Source: Bacteroides fragilis (GTDB lineage Bacteria; Bacteroidota; Bacteroidia; Bacteroidales; Bacteroidaceae). From it: a stretch of 64,000 nt of DNA. Made by a program: the position numbers and the translations under genes. Shown here piece by piece: positions 8,478-17,711 of this stretch (its first letter is position 1; the number at the start of each line of letters is the position of its first letter). Where the stretch lies: contig NZ_SZUU01000001.1 of the NCBI RefSeq assembly GCF_019583405.1, positions 620,001 to 684,000 of the forward strand, in the 5' to 3' direction. The notes beneath the pieces are model-generated. The model did no database searches, was not told the origin of the DNA, and was given only the letters and a program-made list of their open reading frames with translations.

Positions 8478-9593
8478 TTATTTAATCACTCCTGTTGGAT
8501 ATTGCATCGTCACACAATGCAAAGATCCATGTTGCTTAATAAGTGCACGGCAATCAATGCCTACCACTTCGTATGTCGGAAAAGCCTCACACAGCACCTC
8601 TTTCGCCAATTTATCATTTTCCGGTTGATTATAAGTCGGATAAAGCACAACATCATTCATTATCAAAAAATTGGCATACGTTGCAGGCAATCTCTCTCCC
8701 TCTACTTCTATTTTGTCTGCCATAGGCAATGCCAATAAGCGATAAGGAGCACCTGATGTAGTGCGGAACGTTTTCAATTGCTCTTCCATTTTGCAAAGCG
8801 CCTCGTAATGTTCATCTTCAGAGTCGGTACACTTTACATACGCAATAGTATCCGGAGAACAAAAGCGGGCCAATGTATCTATATGGCTATCTGTATCGTC
8901 TCCCGATAAGTATCCATGATCCAACCATAAAACCCGCTGTAAATGGAATACTCTGCAAAGATATTTTTCTATATCGACACGATTCATTGGCGAATTACGA
9001 TGTGGAGACAATAAACATTCGGAAGTAGTGAGCAAAGTACCGGCTCCGTCACTTTCGATGGAACCACCTTCGAGTACAAAATTCAGACAATCTTTATATT
9101 GCCCTTTCAGTGCACCGGCTTCTACTGCCCGGCGAGTTATCTGATTATCTAAACGAGCCTCAAACTTTTCTCCCCAACCATTGAAAGTAAAATCCAGCAA
9201 ACTTGCTCCACCTGTATCCATCAAAGTAATTGCTCCATGATCGCGCGCCCAAGTATCATTCGTGTCGCACTTCAGGAAACGTACATTATCCATATTCACC
9301 GTACCAATGATCTGCTTACGCACCTCCTCAGGATAGGGGGTGACAATAAGCAAAAGTTCACGTTTCGCAATCTCACGGGCTATATTTATAAAACATTCCT
9401 GAACTTCAGCCAACATATATGCCCAGTCTGTCCCGGCATGCGGCCAAGTTAGTTGTATACCACTTTGCAGAAACCACTCTGCAGGCAAGAAGGGGGCTAA
9501 CATCTCTACTTGATCATTGACAGTTAAACCAAAGTTCAATTGCAAATCTTTCTCTGTGCCTCCTGAAGTAGGAAGACCAACCATTATTCCCAT
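8478..9593 (-). CDS. aguA: Agmatine deiminase
   Basis: A PPAD/agmatine deiminase family protein of up to 371 residues. Recognisable parts are LPAEWFLQSGIQLTWPHAGTDW near the N-terminus, TWARDHGAI, the NFVLEGGSIESDG stretch, WLDHGYLSGDDTDSHID, and the nucleophile C360 in SLHCVTMQYP. It converts agmatine to N-carbamoylputrescine and ammonia, feeding aguB directly downstream. The first 30 residues before MLAPFLPAEW are not typical, and the true start may be the ATG at 9503 instead of 9593. The paired genes suggest polyamine synthesis from arginine. Confidence 0.93.
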   Translation of the reverse strand: MGIMVGLPTSGGTEKDLQLNFGLTVNDQVEMLAPFLPAEWFLQSGIQLTWPHAGTDWAYMLAEVQECFINIAREIAKRELLLIVTPYPEEVRKQIIGTVNMDNVRFLKCDTNDTWARDHGAITLMDTGGASLLDFTFNGWGEKFEARLDNQITRRAVEAGALKGQYKDCLNFVLEGGSIESDGAGTLLTTSECLLSPHRNSPMNRVDIEKYLCRVFHLQRVLWLDHGYLSGDDTDSHIDTLARFCSPDTIAYVKCTDSEDEHYEALCKMEEQLKTFRTTSGAPYRLLALPMADKIEVEGERLPATYANFLIMNDVVLYPTYNQPENDKLAKEVLCEAFPTYEVVGIDCRALIKQHGSLHCVTMQYPTGVIK

Positions 9594-9674
9594 TTTTTTT
9601 AGTTTTTAAAGAATAAATCATAAATAGCGAACGGACACTACACCAATAGTAATAAATGCCACTCGCTACCTATA

Positions 9675-10202
9675 TTACTTAGGTTTACGATCGAAAAAAG
9701 GATTCTTGGAAGAAGCACTAACCGGGATAGCCATTACCTGACGACATCCTTTCAACCACTCAAGACGTTGCGCAGCCAATCCGGCTGAGAACATGACACG
9801 GGTATCTACGCGCAAATCAGCCGCTGTAGCGCATGCCGAACCAATTGCAATGCCTACATCAATGCTATTCAGCGCACAGGGGACACCTTCAGAACGTCCG
9901 GAACATGTAGCATATCCACAATGACCGCAATTCAATCCCTGAGCTTGCTCACGCGTACCTATTAACAAGATACACTCAGCCTGGAGAATATTATCTGCAT
10001 CCCGCAAAAAGAATTTCATACCAAACTCTTCGAACATGGCTTTCAACGTATCCGAAAGTTGCTGTATTTCTTCACCGGTAACAATTGCAGTTTCTATGAT
10101 GTCAATTCCTTTTCCCTTAGGAGCCGTACGGGCAGCAGTCATCATCTGCCGTGCCACATTTAATACATGTTCGTGGCGACTGTCTCGTTCGTTCAGTATC
10201 AT
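9675..10202 (-). CDS. DUF2148 (ferredoxin-like cysteine motif) protein
   Basis: About 175 residues from the ATG at 10202. A longer frame reaches 10250, but a -7 element sits at 10226-10233, so the extra 16 residues are unlikely to be translated. The middle carries the DUF2148 signature: LNCGHCGYATCSGRSEGVPC followed by SACATAADLRVDTRVMFSAG. The cysteines suggest an iron-sulfur cluster. The function of this family is not known to me. It lies 81 bases upstream of aguA in the same direction and could be the first gene of that transcript, though the gap leaves room for a separate promoter. Confidence 0.82.
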   Translation of the reverse strand: MILNERDSRHEHVLNVARQMMTAARTAPKGKGIDIIETAIVTGEEIQQLSDTLKAMFEEFGMKFFLRDADNILQAECILLIGTREQAQGLNCGHCGYATCSGRSEGVPCALNSIDVGIAIGSACATAADLRVDTRVMFSAGLAAQRLEWLKGCRQVMAIPVSASSKNPFFDRKPK

Positions 10203-10225
10203 ATCTCGTTCATTAATTAGTGACA

Positions 10226-10233
10226 CAAAGATA
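10226..10233 (-). promoter_or_regulatory. Bacteroides -7 element for the DUF2148 gene
   Basis: TATCTTTG on the minus strand, 24 bases before the ATG at 10202. It supports the shorter start. Confidence 0.6.
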
Positions 10234-10265
10234 AAAGAAATCCCGCACATATTATGAATTTTGAC

Positions 10266-10273
10266 TAACTTTG
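10266..10273 (+). promoter_or_regulatory. Bacteroides -7 element for the fetA-like operon
   Basis: TAACTTTG, 24 bases before the ATG at 10297. It is back to back with the DUF2148 promoter, whose -7 box is 33 bases away. Confidence 0.6.
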
Positions 10274-10296
10274 CAAGATAGATTTAAAGATACACG

Positions 10297-10917
10297 ATGT
10301 TACAAATAGACAATGCATGCATTGCTTTCGGCGAGGATATACTCTTCTCGGAATTTTGTATGCGACTAAATAAAGGCGAGACAGCTTGCATAGCAGGTCA
10401 ATCAGGACGTGGAAAAACCTCTCTACTCAATGCAATCATGGGATTTGTCCCATTAAGAAAAGGCAAAATCAAAGTAGGAGGTATCTTGCTTGAACCTACT
10501 AATATCGATGCCATACGCAGACATATAGCTTGGATTCCACAGGAGTTAGCCCTGCCCTCCGAATGGGTAAAAGAAATGATATCGCTTCCTTTTGCATTGA
10601 AAGCCAATCGACACATCTCTTTTTCCGAAGAAAAGCTTTTCACTTGTTTTGATGAATTAGGACTGGACAAAGAGCTCTATCAGAAACGGGTAGGCGAAAT
10701 ATCGGGTGGTCAGCGTCAGCGCATTATGATAGCCGTTGCAGCCATGCTGGAAAAACCTTTGATTATTGTAGATGAACCGACATCTGCACTCGATGCCGGT
10801 TCCACAGACAAAGTTTTAGCTTTCTTCCGTAATCAGGCAGAAAAGGGAACGGCTATACTCGCCGTTTCTCATGACCGGACATTCGCTTACGGATGTAACC
10901 AGCTAATCACACTGTAG
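10297..10917 (+). CDS. fetA: ABC transporter ATP-binding protein, FetA/YbbL type
   Basis: A compact 206-residue ATPase. Walker A is GQSGRGKTS around 34-42, the signature ISGGQRQR, Walker B LIIVDEPTSALD, and the H-loop VSHDRTF. The phrases MGFVPLRKGKIKVGG and WIPQELALPSEWVKEM fit the small ATPases that pair with UPF0014/FetB permeases. The permease gene begins 3 bases after its stop. In Escherichia coli the FetAB pair exports iron and helps in peroxide stress; the same role is inferred here from family and pairing only. Confidence 0.85.
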   Translation: MLQIDNACIAFGEDILFSEFCMRLNKGETACIAGQSGRGKTSLLNAIMGFVPLRKGKIKVGGILLEPTNIDAIRRHIAWIPQELALPSEWVKEMISLPFALKANRHISFSEEKLFTCFDELGLDKELYQKRVGEISGGQRQRIMIAVAAMLEKPLIIVDEPTSALDAGSTDKVLAFFRNQAEKGTAILAVSHDRTFAYGCNQLITL

Positions 10918-10920
10918 TAT

Positions 10921-11715
10921 ATGGGAACTATTGATATATCTTACTTTAATCTGCTTATAGGGCTACTGTTATTGGTAATCCCACTTTTTTATCTTTGGAA
11001 ATTCAAAACCGGATTACTGAAAGCCACCCTGATAGGAACAGCACGCATGATTGTGCAACTCTTCCTGATAGGTATGTACCTGAAATACCTTTTCCTGTGG
11101 AATAACCCATGGATTAACTTCCTGTGGGTTATCATCATGATTTTTGTAGCCGGACAAACAGCTTTGGTACGTACAGGACTTAAACGTGAAATACTCCTGA
11201 TCCCTATATCAGTAGGTTTTCTCTGTAGCGTTGTGCTGGTGGGCATGTACTTTATTGGCATTGTATTACAACTGGATAATGTATTCAGCGCCCAGTATTT
11301 TATTCCCATTTTCGGAATCTTAATGGGAAATATGTTATCAAGCAATGTGATCGCCTTGAACACTTATTATAGTGGATTGAAACGTGAACAGCAATTGTAC
11401 TGTTACTTGTTGGGCAATGGTGCCACTCGTCAGGAAGCACAGGCACCATTCATACGGGAGGCGATTATCAAATCTTTCAGCCCACTGATTGCCAATATCG
11501 CGGTTATGGGATTAGTAGCACTTCCAGGCACGATGATCGGGCAAATTTTGGGAGGCAGCAGTCCGAACGTTGCCATAAAATATCAAATGATGATTATGGT
11601 CATTACTTTCACAGCCTCTATGTTATCATTAATGATCACCATCTCGCTGGCATCCCGTAAATCGTTCGATGAATACGGACGTATTTTGCAAGTAACCAAA
11701 GAATCTCAAAAGTAG
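10921..11715 (+). CDS. fetB: FetB/YbbM-type ABC permease (UPF0014)
   Basis: 264 residues with about seven hydrophobic segments and the family landmarks TARMIVQLFLIGMYLKYLF near residue 40, the GMLMGN-like stretch GILMGNMLSSNVIALN around 141-156, and a C-terminal QYMLM-like stretch here reading YQMMIMVITFTASM. It forms the membrane part of the exporter with the ATPase encoded just upstream. UPF0014 proteins have been linked to iron export. A 7-base gap separates it from the next small gene, which is probably in the same transcript. Confidence 0.88.
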   Translation: MGTIDISYFNLLIGLLLLVIPLFYLWKFKTGLLKATLIGTARMIVQLFLIGMYLKYLFLWNNPWINFLWVIIMIFVAGQTALVRTGLKREILLIPISVGFLCSVVLVGMYFIGIVLQLDNVFSAQYFIPIFGILMGNMLSSNVIALNTYYSGLKREQQLYCYLLGNGATRQEAQAPFIREAIIKSFSPLIANIAVMGLVALPGTMIGQILGGSSPNVAIKYQMMIMVITFTASMLSLMITISLASRKSFDEYGRILQVTKESQK

Positions 11716-11722
11716 CCGTACT

Positions 11723-11995
11723 ATGACATCAACCGACTCCATTTTACAATTAATAAGTGAAATACATATCCCGGGATTTTTTATTACCGTAGACTTCCTG
11801 CAAATCGGAGAGGCTATTCCTCAAGGAATAAGCGGCTTTTTAAAAGAAAAGTACGATAAAATATCTCATGGTGCCAGCGGAAGAAAATTTATTTATCAAG
11901 AATCAGGTTGGCGCATGGCATTTACATTCTATCCTACCGACCGGGTAGTCGACGAGAAATATGCAATGAAGAACAAAATGATAAAGAAACGATAA
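11723..11995 (+). CDS. Uncharacterised 90-residue protein
   Basis: I do not recognise this family. It is a soluble-looking 90-residue protein with no signal peptide or membrane segment, a hydrophobic stretch IPGFFITVDFLQIGEAI near residue 16-32, and a basic tail KNKMIKKR. It begins 7 bases behind the fetB stop in the same direction, so it is likely the third gene of the exporter operon and may be an accessory factor. Composition resembles its neighbours, which supports a real gene. Confidence 0.6.
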   Translation: MTSTDSILQLISEIHIPGFFITVDFLQIGEAIPQGISGFLKEKYDKISHGASGRKFIYQESGWRMAFTFYPTDRVVDEKYAMKNKMIKKR

Positions 11996-12041
11996 TTGCA
12001 TGATTATTGATATAAATCAAAGCATAACTATCAATATTTAC

Positions 12042-12049
12042 TATATTTG
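12042..12049 (+). promoter_or_regulatory. Bacteroides -7 element for the VOC gene
   Basis: TATATTTG, 36 bases before the ATG at 12086. Confidence 0.55.
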
Positions 12050-12085
12050 TGCAAATATTAATAATTAATCGATACTATCAGAAAT

Positions 12086-12469
12086 ATGCACATCAGCCAC
12101 ATTGCCATCTGGACTACCCGTTTAGAGGAACTTAGAAATTTCTATATCACTTATTTCAACGGAACAAGTAATGAAAAATATATTAATCCTAAAAAAGGAT
12201 TTGAATCTTATTTCATCAGCTTTGATCAAGGATTTGCTTCTCTGGAAATTATGCAAAGACAAGATATCACAACACCTGCATTAAAAGACTGCCTCGGGTT
12301 AGCTCATTTTTCCTTTTCTGTCGGTAACAAAGAAGCTGTATTGGAACTCACAGAGCAACTCCGTAAGGATGGTTTTGTTATCGAGAGTGAGCCACGAACC
12401 ACCGGAGACGGTTATTTTGAAAGCGCTATTCTTGATCCCGAAGGAAACATAGTAGAAATCACTATTTGA
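12086..12469 (+). CDS. VOC superfamily (glyoxalase-like) metalloenzyme
   Basis: 127 residues with the paired beta-alpha-beta-beta-beta modules of the vicinal oxygen chelate fold. Likely metal ligands are H5 in HISHIAIW, the histidine of GLAHFSFSV and the glutamate of GNIVEITI at the C-terminus. Families with this layout include glyoxalase I, fosfomycin-resistance thiol transferases and dioxygenases; the substrate cannot be chosen from sequence. It overlaps the 3' end of the convergent lipoprotein gene by 8 bases. Confidence 0.82.
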   Translation: MHISHIAIWTTRLEELRNFYITYFNGTSNEKYINPKKGFESYFISFDQGFASLEIMQRQDITTPALKDCLGLAHFSFSVGNKEAVLELTEQLRKDGFVIESEPRTTGDGYFESAILDPEGNIVEITI

Positions 12470-12875
12470 CGCGCCTTGCAAGTGCAGGTATATAACGGAG
12501 TTGGACGTATTGTTCACCCGGATTGATATAGCCGTTATCCATCAAGATTTTCTTAACCTTGAAGTCTTTCAGTCGATAACGGATGTACCGTTGTGCATTT
12601 CCGGTCTGTTTTTCCACAAACGACAGAAGTTCGATCGTCCCATCATTCCGAATGATAACTTTAGCCTTAGCCGTACGGAAAGTAAGCGCATCGTCCTTTT
12701 TCAGCTCTTTCATATGATATTTATCAAGCCAAAAAATGGCTGTCGCACGGGGAAGGCTATCGGCCTCTTCTTGCAATTCATCTTCTTCATCGATAGGAGA
12801 TATAGTAGTTTCTTTGTGTTGCTGGCATGAAATAATAAAGAAAAAAGAGAGAAATAACGGTAAAAATGCCTTCAT
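12462..12875 (-). CDS. Putative small lipoprotein
   Basis: 137 residues. The N-terminus has a lipoprotein signal with lipobox FIISC, so the mature chain would start at C17 and be lipid-anchored in the envelope. An acidic linker (PIDEEDELQEEAD) leads to a small domain with TAIFWLDKYHMKELKKDDALTF and QRYIRYRLKDFKVKKILM. I suspect one of the Bacteroidales DUF lipoprotein families but cannot name it with certainty. Its last 8 bases overlap the convergent VOC gene. Confidence 0.72.
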   Translation of the reverse strand: MKAFLPLFLSFFFIISCQQHKETTISPIDEEDELQEEADSLPRATAIFWLDKYHMKELKKDDALTFRTAKAKVIIRNDGTIELLSFVEKQTGNAQRYIRYRLKDFKVKKILMDNGYINPGEQYVQLRYIPALARRVK

Positions 12876-12952
12876 TGGTTTGAGTCTTTATAAATTGGGA
12901 GGTAAATATATTAAAAAATCAATAAAAGCAAGGCAAGGTGCTATCTTTTTCT

Positions 12953-12960
12953 TATATTTG
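12953..12960 (+). promoter_or_regulatory. Bacteroides -7 element for the Nif3-like gene
   Basis: TATATTTG, 21 bases before the ATG at 12982. Transcription would start after any of the upstream in-frame ATGs, which fixes the start. Confidence 0.6.
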
Positions 12961-12981
12961 CAGGCAAATTTTCTGCTAAAA

Positions 12982-14076
12982 ATGAAAATTAAAGAAATAG
13001 TAAGCGCCCTTGAACGGTTCGCGCCTCTGCCATTGCAAGACGGATTTGATAATGCCGGCCTGCAAATCGGATTGACAGATGCGGAAACAACAGGGGCTTT
13101 GTTGTGTCTTGACGTTACCGAAGCTGTGTTGGATGAAGCTATCGCGTCCGGATGTAATCTCATTATATCCCATCATCCTCTTATTTTTAAAGGTTATAAA
13201 TCAATCACCGGTAAAGATTATGTTGAGCGATGCATTCTGAAAGCAATCAAAAACGACATCGTTATTTATTCGGCCCATACCAATCTGGATAATGCTCCGG
13301 GCGGAGTCAACTTCAAAATAGCCGAAAAGATAGGATTAAAAAATGTACGTATACTCGACCCTAAAGAGAGCAGTCTGATAAAATTAGTCACATTTGTTCC
13401 GTCTGCCCAGGCCGAAGAAGTCCGTAATGCTTTGTTCACAGCAGGATGTGGATGTATAGGCAATTATGATTCGTGTAGTTATAATACAGAAGGAGAGGGA
13501 ACTTTCCGTGCACAGGAAGGGAGCCATCCTTTCTGCGGAACAGTGGGAGAACTTCATCACGAGACAGAAGTGCGGATTGAAACCATCCTGCCTGAATATA
13601 AGAAAGGAGAAGTTATCCGTGCATTGCTTTCCAAACATCCATATGAAGAACCGGCTTATGACTTATATCCTCTCCACAATAGCTGGGCCCAAGTCGGATC
13701 AGGAATTGTCGGTGAATTGGAAGAACCGGAATCCGAACTCGAATTCCTGAAGCGAATAAAGAAAATATTCGAAGTCGGATGTTTGAAGCACAACAAACTT
13801 ACAGGCCGCCTGATTCAGAAAGTATCCCTTTGCGGAGGGGCAGGAGCTTTCCTTATTCCGCAGGCAGTTCGTAACGGAGCTGATGTCTTTATCACGGGTG
13901 AAATTAAATATCACGACTATTTCGGTCGTGAAGCTGACATTTTGCTTGCTGAAATAGGACATTACGAAAGCGAACAATATACAAAAGAAATTTTTTATTC
14001 TATAATACGGGATTTATTTCCTAATTTTGCACTCCAATTTAGTAAGGTAAACACGAATCCCATTAAATATTTATAA
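12982..14076 (+). CDS. Nif3-like dinuclear metal centre protein
   Basis: 364 residues from MKIKEIVSALERFAPL. The open frame runs 82 codons further upstream, but that part lies antisense to the lipoprotein gene and before the promoter, so I leave it out. The Nif3/DUF34 features are the N-terminal LQDGFDNAGLQIG, the metal-binding HHPLIFKG, the HTNLDNAPGGVN stretch, a PII-like insert around residues 130-230, and C-terminal GEIKYHDYF and EIGHYESEQY. These proteins form toroids with two metal ions. Their biological role is still unclear. It is followed 5 bases later by the coiled-coil zinc-ribbon gene. Confidence 0.92.
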   Translation: MKIKEIVSALERFAPLPLQDGFDNAGLQIGLTDAETTGALLCLDVTEAVLDEAIASGCNLIISHHPLIFKGYKSITGKDYVERCILKAIKNDIVIYSAHTNLDNAPGGVNFKIAEKIGLKNVRILDPKESSLIKLVTFVPSAQAEEVRNALFTAGCGCIGNYDSCSYNTEGEGTFRAQEGSHPFCGTVGELHHETEVRIETILPEYKKGEVIRALLSKHPYEEPAYDLYPLHNSWAQVGSGIVGELEEPESELEFLKRIKKIFEVGCLKHNKLTGRLIQKVSLCGGAGAFLIPQAVRNGADVFITGEIKYHDYFGREADILLAEIGHYESEQYTKEIFYSIIRDLFPNFALQFSKVNTNPIKYL

Positions 14077-14081
14077 GTAAA

Positions 14082-14906
14082 ATGGCAAGAGAAGCTAAAA
14101 ATGAACCGAAAGAGTTGACAGTGGAACAGAAGTTGAAAGCTTTGTACCAGCTGCAAACAACATTATCTAAGATTGACGAGATTAAAACGTTGAGAGGTGA
14201 ACTTCCATTGGAAGTACAAGACCTTGAAGACGAAATTGCCGGTCTGAGTACACGTATCGACAAAATTAAGTCGGAAGTAGACGAACTCAAATCAGCTATC
14301 GCCGGTAAGAGAGTGGAAATTGAAGCAGCCAAAGCTTCGGTTGAGAAATATAAATCACAGCAGGACAATGTTCGTAATAACCGCGAATATGACTTTTTGA
14401 CAAAAGAGATCGAATTCCAGTCTTTGGAAATGGAACTTTGCGAAAAGAGAATTAAAGAATTTACTGCAGAAGAGCAGGAGAAATCTGAAGAAATAGAGAA
14501 AAATACCAAAGCGCTGGAAGAACGCCAGAAAGACCTCGACCAGAAGAAGAATGAACTGGATGAAATCATTGAGGAGACCAAACAGGAAGAAGAAAAGTTG
14601 AGAGACAAAGCAAAAGATCTTGAAACAAAGATAGAGCCCCGCCTGCTTCAATCTTTCAAACGCATCCGTAAAAATTCACGCAACGGTTTAGGTATTGTAT
14701 ACGTACAGCGTGATGCATGTGGTGGTTGTTTTAATAAAATTCCGCCTCAGAGACAACTGGATATCCGTTCACGTAAAAAAATTATCGTTTGCGAATACTG
14801 TGGACGTATCATGATTGACCCGGAACTGGCAGGTGTAGAAATAGAACACAAAGTAGAAGAGGCACCGGTTACCACCAAAAGAGCTATCAGAAGAAAAGCT
14901 GAATAA
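14082..14906 (+). CDS. Coiled-coil protein with C-terminal C4 zinc ribbon
   Basis: 274 residues. Residues 20-185 are strongly charged heptad-like sequence (an antiparallel coiled coil). A zinc ribbon follows with CGGC and, about 30 residues later, CEYCGR as the four ligands. The layout matches the CT398/DUF164-like proteins that are commonly found beside Nif3-like genes. It starts 5 bases after that gene, so the two are cotranscribed. The function is unknown; a nucleic-acid or protein-scaffold role has been proposed for relatives. Confidence 0.88.
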   Translation: MAREAKNEPKELTVEQKLKALYQLQTTLSKIDEIKTLRGELPLEVQDLEDEIAGLSTRIDKIKSEVDELKSAIAGKRVEIEAAKASVEKYKSQQDNVRNNREYDFLTKEIEFQSLEMELCEKRIKEFTAEEQEKSEEIEKNTKALEERQKDLDQKKNELDEIIEETKQEEEKLRDKAKDLETKIEPRLLQSFKRIRKNSRNGLGIVYVQRDACGGCFNKIPPQRQLDIRSRKKIIVCEYCGRIMIDPELAGVEIEHKVEEAPVTTKRAIRRKAE

Positions 14907-14958
14907 AACTCGATAGTCCGATTCCGGAGGACTAGTGAGACATATTATAATACTATTT

Positions 14959-15015
14959 AAACCCATAATTTTACTATAATTCCTATTGAATTTTAGTAAA
15001 GTTATGGGTTTTTGT
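14959..15015 (+). terminator. Rho-independent terminator after the zinc-ribbon gene
   Basis: AAACCCATAA (14959-14968) pairs with TTATGGGTTT (15002-15011), with inner pairing TTTACTA / TAGTAAA, followed by T. Confidence 0.85.
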
Positions 15016-15142
15016 TTATGAAATACCCATTTACTTTTTAAAGAAAACAGATTCCCTTTTGAGCGTAACCATTCTCTTGCAGAGCGGATAAACAAATACT
15101 TCTTTTCGTTGTTATGTTTTCATTTCTAAATAACCTAAGCTT

Positions 15143-16549
15143 ATGAAACTACGAATAGGAAGTATCACGTTCTTGCTGTTTCTTTCATCCGTTGCCTTTC
15201 CACAGGCCACGAGCCGCTATCTGGACAGACCATTACCACAAGGATGGGAAGAAGATACACAAATATTTCAGCAAGTATTGCCAGTGGACGACCAATGGTG
15301 GAAAGCATTTCAGGACCCCGTTCTCGACTCACTCATCTCCGTTGCAGTCAAGCAGAATTATTCGGTACTGACTGCGATTGATCGTATCAATATGGCAAAA
15401 GCCAACTTAAGAATGGAACGTGGAAATTTTTTCCCAACAATCGGGTTGAATGCCGGATGGACCCGCCAGCAAAGCAGTGGCAACACCAGTGACTTGCCAC
15501 AATCGACTCAACATTATTATGATGCCTCGCTCAATATGAGTTGGGAGTTAGACCTCTTTGGAAGCATACGCAATCGCGTAAAAGCCCAGAAAGAAAACTT
15601 TGCGGCCAGTAAAGAAGAATATACCGGCACAATGATATCACTTTGTGCCCAGGTAGCCTCAGCGTACATCAACCTGCGGGAGTTGCAACAAGAATTGGCC
15701 GTAGTGCAAAAGAACTGTGCATCACAAGAGGCGGTGTTAAAAATTACAGAAGTGAGATACAACACCGGGCTCGTATCCAAACTGGATGTGGCACAGGCTA
15801 AGTCGGTGTTATTCAGTACCAAAGCATCGATTCCTCAAATCGAATCAGGCATTAATCAATACATTACGGCCCTTGCCATACTATTGGGTACTTATCCCCA
15901 GGAAATACGGCCAGCTTTAACCGCTCCCGGAACATTACCGGATTATATGGAACCTATCGGAGTGGGGCTTCCGGCCGATTTGTTACTTCGCCGCCCGGAC
16001 ATACGCAGTGCCGAACGAAGCGTCAATGCACAAGCCGCTTTAGTGGGAGCGTCTAAATCGGACTGGTTACCTCAGGTCTTTCTAAAAGGATCGGTTGGTT
16101 ATGCAGCAAAGGACCTGAAAGACCTGACCCATCATAAAAGTATGACCTATGAAATTGCTCCGGCACTGAGTTGGACGCTTTTTAAAGGAACTCAACTAGT
16201 GAATGCTACCAAATTGGCCAAAGCACAATTGGACGAGGCTATCAACCAGTTCAATCAGACAGTATTGACCGCCGTACAAGAGACAGACAACGCTATGAAC
16301 GCTTACCGGAATTCCATCAAGCAAATAGTAGCTTTGCGCGAAGTGCGCAATCAGGGACAAGAGACCCTGACTCTCTCGCTGGAACTTTATAAACAAGGAT
16401 TGACCCCATTCCAGAACGTACTGGATGCCCAACGCTCACTGCTCAGTTATGAAAACCAGCTGGTTCAAGCCAGAGGATATTCTCTGCTCCAACTGATAGC
16501 TATGTACCAGGCATTGGGAGGCGGATGGTCCGGAAACCTGAATAATTAA
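15143..16549 (+). CDS. Outer-membrane efflux channel, TolC/NodT family
   Basis: 468 residues with an N-terminal signal peptide, then two OEP repeats. Marks of the NodT/OprM branch are DDQWWKAFQDPVLDSLI, MSWELDLFGSIRN, and GLPADLLLRRPDIRSAER. The usual lipobox cysteine of the branch is not obvious in the signal region. It would form a trimeric outer-membrane and periplasmic tunnel. It is the first gene of a three-gene RND efflux operon; the adaptor follows after 18 bases. No TetR or MarR regulator is next to it. Confidence 0.93.
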   Translation: MKLRIGSITFLLFLSSVAFPQATSRYLDRPLPQGWEEDTQIFQQVLPVDDQWWKAFQDPVLDSLISVAVKQNYSVLTAIDRINMAKANLRMERGNFFPTIGLNAGWTRQQSSGNTSDLPQSTQHYYDASLNMSWELDLFGSIRNRVKAQKENFAASKEEYTGTMISLCAQVASAYINLRELQQELAVVQKNCASQEAVLKITEVRYNTGLVSKLDVAQAKSVLFSTKASIPQIESGINQYITALAILLGTYPQEIRPALTAPGTLPDYMEPIGVGLPADLLLRRPDIRSAERSVNAQAALVGASKSDWLPQVFLKGSVGYAAKDLKDLTHHKSMTYEIAPALSWTLFKGTQLVNATKLAKAQLDEAINQFNQTVLTAVQETDNAMNAYRNSIKQIVALREVRNQGQETLTLSLELYKQGLTPFQNVLDAQRSLLSYENQLVQARGYSLLQLIAMYQALGGGWSGNLNN

Positions 16550-16567
16550 CTATAAAGACTTGTCATA

Positions 16568-17707
16568 ATGAAAAAACTAATGTATATTTTTCTCATCCTT
16601 CCTTTAATAATGAGCGGATGTAAAGGGAAAAAAGAAGCCGAAAGAGGAGGGATGCCTACTCCGGAAATCAGTGTGGCATATCCACTCGTACAAAACATTA
16701 CCCTAACAAAAGATTATCCGGGATATCTGACTACCGAACAAACAGTAAATCTGGTAGCCAGAGTCAACGGTGCCTTGCAGTCGGCCTCTTTCACACCGGG
16801 AACTCGTGTGAAGCAGGGGCAACTCTTATTCGTAATCGAACCAACGATCTACAAAGATAATGTAACTCAAGCCGAAGCGCAACTGAAAACCGCACTTGCA
16901 CAGTTGGAGTATGCCCGTAACAACTATAGCCGCATGAAAGAGGCTCTAAAAAGTGATGCGGTCAGCCGTATACAAGTATTACAAGCTGAATCGAATGTAG
17001 CCGAAGCCACTGCAGCAGTCAGCAATGCCGAAGCCACTCTGAATACTGCACACACCAATCTGGGCTATTGTTATATCCGTGCCCCTTTCAACGGAACTGT
17101 CAGTCGCTCGCTTTACGATGTGGGCAGTTATATCAGCGGAGCTGCACAACCTGTCACTTTGGCTACGATCTATAAAGACGACCGCATGTACACCTATTTT
17201 AATGTTGCCGACAACCAATGGCTTTCAATGCTACTCTCTCAAAATGGTAAAGAAAAGGAACTCCCCAAAAATGTCATCGTGCGCCTGGGTGAGAACGGCA
17301 CACAAAACTATCCGGCCACATTGGATTATTTATCGCCCAACGTCGACTTGAGTACAGGAACACTCAACGTGCGCGCCAATCTGGATAATCCGAAAGGTAT
17401 TCTGAAAAGCGGACTATACGTCAGTATCACGTTGCCTTATGCCGAGGCAAAACAAGCAGTGCTTGTTCCGGAAGCTTCCATCGGTACAGATCAGTTAGGG
17501 AAATACCTATACATCGTAAACGATTCGAATATAGTACGCTACAGGCATATCGAACCGGGACAACTGGTCAATGACACATTGCGCCAGATAAAGAGCGGAC
17601 TTTCACCCAAAGAACAATATGTCACCACAGCGCTGATGAAAGTACGTGATGGCATGAAAGTCAAGCCCGTATCAGTCAATCACGAGTCATCAACCTCTAA
17701 TCGTTAA
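16568..17707 (+). CDS. RND efflux periplasmic adaptor (AcrA/MexA type)
   Basis: 379 residues. The signal ends in the lipobox MSGC, so the protein should be lipid-anchored at C18. Lipoyl half-motifs and an alpha-hairpin surround [19 protein letters not shown], followed by the beta-barrel and membrane-proximal domains ([31 protein letters not shown]). It links the inner-membrane pump to the outer-membrane channel. The pump gene begins 4 bases downstream. Confidence 0.95.
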   Translation: MKKLMYIFLILPLIMSGCKGKKEAERGGMPTPEISVAYPLVQNITLTKDYPGYLTTEQTVNLVARVNGALQSASFTPGTRVKQGQLLFVIEPTIYKDNVTQAEAQLKTALAQLEYARNNYSRMKEALKSDAVSRIQVLQAESNVAEATAAVSNAEATLNTAHTNLGYCYIRAPFNGTVSRSLYDVGSYISGAAQPVTLATIYKDDRMYTYFNVADNQWLSMLLSQNGKEKELPKNVIVRLGENGTQNYPATLDYLSPNVDLSTGTLNVRANLDNPKGILKSGLYVSITLPYAEAKQAVLVPEASIGTDQLGKYLYIVNDSNIVRYRHIEPGQLVNDTLRQIKSGLSPKEQYVTTALMKVRDGMKVKPVSVNHESSTSNR

Positions 17708-17711
17708 CTGC

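Noticed and set aside
12736..12981. N-terminal extension of the Nif3-like protein
   Set aside because: It lies antisense to the lipoprotein gene and before the -7 box at 12953-12960; homologous proteins start at MKIKE.
14063..14608. 181-codon serine-rich frame on the minus strand
   Set aside because: Antisense shadow of the coiled-coil region of the zinc-ribbon gene; composition reflects GAA/GAG codons read backward.
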